63,851 nucleotides of DNA from Anaerolineae bacterium. Lineage in GTDB: Bacteria; Chloroflexota; Anaerolineae; Anaerolineales; UBA4823. Each line of letters opens with the position of its first letter. Position 1 is the stretch's first letter. Below are positions 62,509-63,851 of the stretch, one piece after another. The position numbers and the translations under genes are program-made. The notes below the pieces were generated by a model, which saw only the letters and a list, made by a program, of their open reading frames with translations, made no database searches and was not told the DNA's origin. The stretch is taken from the NCBI GenBank assembly GCA_003130835.1, contig QEXX01000002.1:1-63851 (forward strand). Reading direction: 5' to 3'.

Positions 62509-63851
62509 TTAGGCGCGGGGAATGATGAAGAAAAATTTACTTCCCTGAGATTCGATGGACTCTGCCCAAATTGTGCCTCCATGCGCCTCGACAACATGTT
62601 TGGCAATAGCCAAACCTAGGCCGGTGCCTCCACCTGCTCTTGCCCGATCGGTTTTATAAAACCGCTCAAAGATACGGGGTAACTCATCAGCCGGAATGCC
62701 AATACCACTATCGGAGACGCAAAATAAAACATTTCCGTTCTGCGGTTTGGCGGAGAGGATGATTTGTCCGCCAGCGGGGGTAAATTTGATGGCATTATGA
62801 AATAGGTTACCAACCACTTGTTCAAGTCGGGAGGGGTCGGCGAGTACGGGAGGGATATTCGGATCACAATCAATGACCACCTTAAGTCCCGATCGTTCAG
62901 CTTGAATGCCCAACCGATCAAGCGTTTTTTGCAAGATTTCGTAAGGAGAGGCGGGTCTCAGGCGAAGAGGCACTTGTCCCGATTCAATTCTGGAAAGTTC
63001 CAGTAATTCGGAAACCATGTGGCTTAGGGAGTCAACCTCGTTCTCAATTTGCATGAGGAATTTATGCGCTGCAGGAGGATCCTCCAAGGCGCCCTCTTGT
63101 AGGGTTTCGGTTAAGGCTTTGAGCGACGCCAGAGGGGTGCGTAGTTCATGGGAGATATTGCTGATAAAATCGCGTCGCACAGTTTCAAGATAGCGTTGCC
63201 GGGTTAGATTTTGTAAAAGCATCAGAACAGCACCTTTACCAATGGTCTCCAATGGTGCAGTCATGCATTGAATGTAAAGTTTTTTGGGTTGAATTTCAAT
63301 TAGAGAGGTTTGAGTCTCTTTTTTATCCCGTGTTCTCTGCCAACTTTCATGAAATTGGGTGTGAGGCAAAACCTGAGAGATTGTCTTGCCAAGCAAATCT
63401 TGATCGGGTAAACCGAGCATTTTCGCCACAGCAGGATTAGCGAGCTGAATGACCCCTTCCTGATCAATGATTAGCACGCCATCGTTCATTTCTTGTAGGA
63501 CGTTAGATAGTTTATTACGTTCTTGTTCAAGGGCTTTAAGCTGATTTTGAATTTGTTCTGTCAGATAATTGAAGGCGTTGATTAAGCGATCGATTTCAAT
63601 TGAATGTTCAGCGGTGGATAGTTTCGGTTTCCAGTCGGAAGTGAAGCCGCCAGCAGAAAGCTTGGATATAGATTGAGTGAGCTCTTCAAGGGGACGAGTT
63701 GCGCTGCGGGCTACATTGATAACCGAAATGGAGATAATGAGCAAAATGAGTGTTAGGGAAAGGATTACAGTGTTAAGTAATTTCTGCTGTTCGGCGCGAA
63801 GCTGTTGCAGCGGCAGAGCTACTCTGAGATAACCTATCGTCTGGCCTGAAG
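62509..63851 (-). CDS. phoR: PhoR-like phosphate sensor histidine kinase (partial, runs off right edge)
   Basis: The frame stays open to the window edge, giving at least 447 residues. Order: end of an extracytoplasmic region (GYLRVALPLQQL), membrane helix (VILSLTLILLIISISVI), HAMP (ATRPLEELTQSISKL), PAS (MNDGVLIIDQEGVIQLANPAVAKMLGLPDQ), HisKA with FISNISHELRTPLASLKALTETLQ, and HATPase with NLFHNAIKFT, SDSGIGIP and GGTGLGLAIAKHVVEAHGG. This is the PhoR layout, and the gene sits directly upstream of pstS. The response regulator (phoB/phoP) is probably outside the window. A TTG at 63742-63744 is not the true start. Confidence 0.9.
   Translation of the reverse strand, partial: SGQTIGYLRVALPLQQLRAEQQKLLNTVILSLTLILLIISISVINVARSATRPLEELTQSISKLSAGGFTSDWKPKLSTAEHSIEIDRLINAFNYLTEQIQNQLKALEQERNKLSNVLQEMNDGVLIIDQEGVIQLANPAVAKMLGLPDQDLLGKTISQVLPHTQFHESWQRTRDKKETQTSLIEIQPKKLYIQCMTAPLETIGKGAVLMLLQNLTRQRYLETVRRDFISNISHELRTPLASLKALTETLQEGALEDPPAAHKFLMQIENEVDSLSHMVSELLELSRIESGQVPLRLRPASPYEILQKTLDRLGIQAERSGLKVVIDCDPNIPPVLADPSRLEQVVGNLFHNAIKFTPAGGQIILSAKPQNGNVLFCVSDSGIGIPADELPRIFERFYKTDRARAGGGTGLGLAIAKHVVEAHGGTIWAESIESQGSKFFFIIPRA

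Noticed and set aside
1-63851. CRISPR arrays, insertion sequences, prophage or integrase genes
   Set aside because: I saw no regularly spaced repeats, transposase or integrase motifs, and the only tRNA has no integrase beside it.

Overview
The window looks like a chromosomal segment of an anaerobic or microaerophilic member of the Chloroflexota, most plausibly class Anaerolineae. This is inferred from gene content: long GAF-domain signalling proteins, three tungsten/molybdenum aldehyde:ferredoxin oxidoreductases, a SufCBD/SufSU system, lipoproteins with Thr/Pro linkers, and moderate GC. No 16S gene is present to confirm it. Coding is dense and no gene-free gap exceeds 300 bases.

Left part (1-9315, minus strand): a tRNA-Gly(CCC) behind a consensus promoter, followed by a compact signalling operon. 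It holds two stand-alone receivers, a GAF protein, a dCache-HAMP-GAF receptor without an output domain, a ParA-type ATPase, a GAF3-histidine kinase-receiver hybrid, and a threonine synthase fused in frame to a receiver domain that runs off the left edge.

Middle left (9520-31500, plus strand): an amino-acid/amine catabolism locus. An aldehyde ferredoxin oxidoreductase and the NAD(P)HX repair enzyme come first. After an Lrp regulator with palindromes around its promoter there are four class III aminotransferases, a CoA-acylating methylmalonate-semialdehyde-type dehydrogenase, two paralogous sodium:solute symporters, a saccharopine-dehydrogenase-like enzyme, a LarA-type racemase, two more aldehyde ferredoxin oxidoreductases and a MoaD-like carrier. 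The likely logic is uptake of amines or omega-amino acids, transamination to aldehydes, and oxidation to acids or CoA esters with reduction of ferredoxin.

Centre (31488-45160, minus strand): a lipoprotein with carbohydrate-binding and glycosidase-like parts; two thiolase-fold proteins that both lack the thiolase catalytic residues, with two DUF35 proteins; then tatC, a tatA/B-type gene, nusB, an Asp23 protein, fabG, fabD and rpmF; then a thioredoxin-TPR protein, an unknown protein, an L,D-transpeptidase and an amidase.

Right part (45225-63851): a SufR-like regulator with SufT, divergent from sufCBD-x-sufSU-Rieske. Next comes the most unusual locus (52385-57713, minus strand): a small membrane zinc-ribbon protein, a DUF2207-like membrane protein with a C-terminal Cys-Ala repeat, a radical SAM/SPASM enzyme with a PqqD-like N-terminus, a paralogue that has lost its cluster cysteines, and a methyltransferase, with overlapping or closely spaced genes. 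I propose it as a candidate undescribed post-translational modification system acting on the Cys-Ala tail. The window ends with the phosphate system pstSCAB-phoU and a PhoR-like kinase cut by the right edge.
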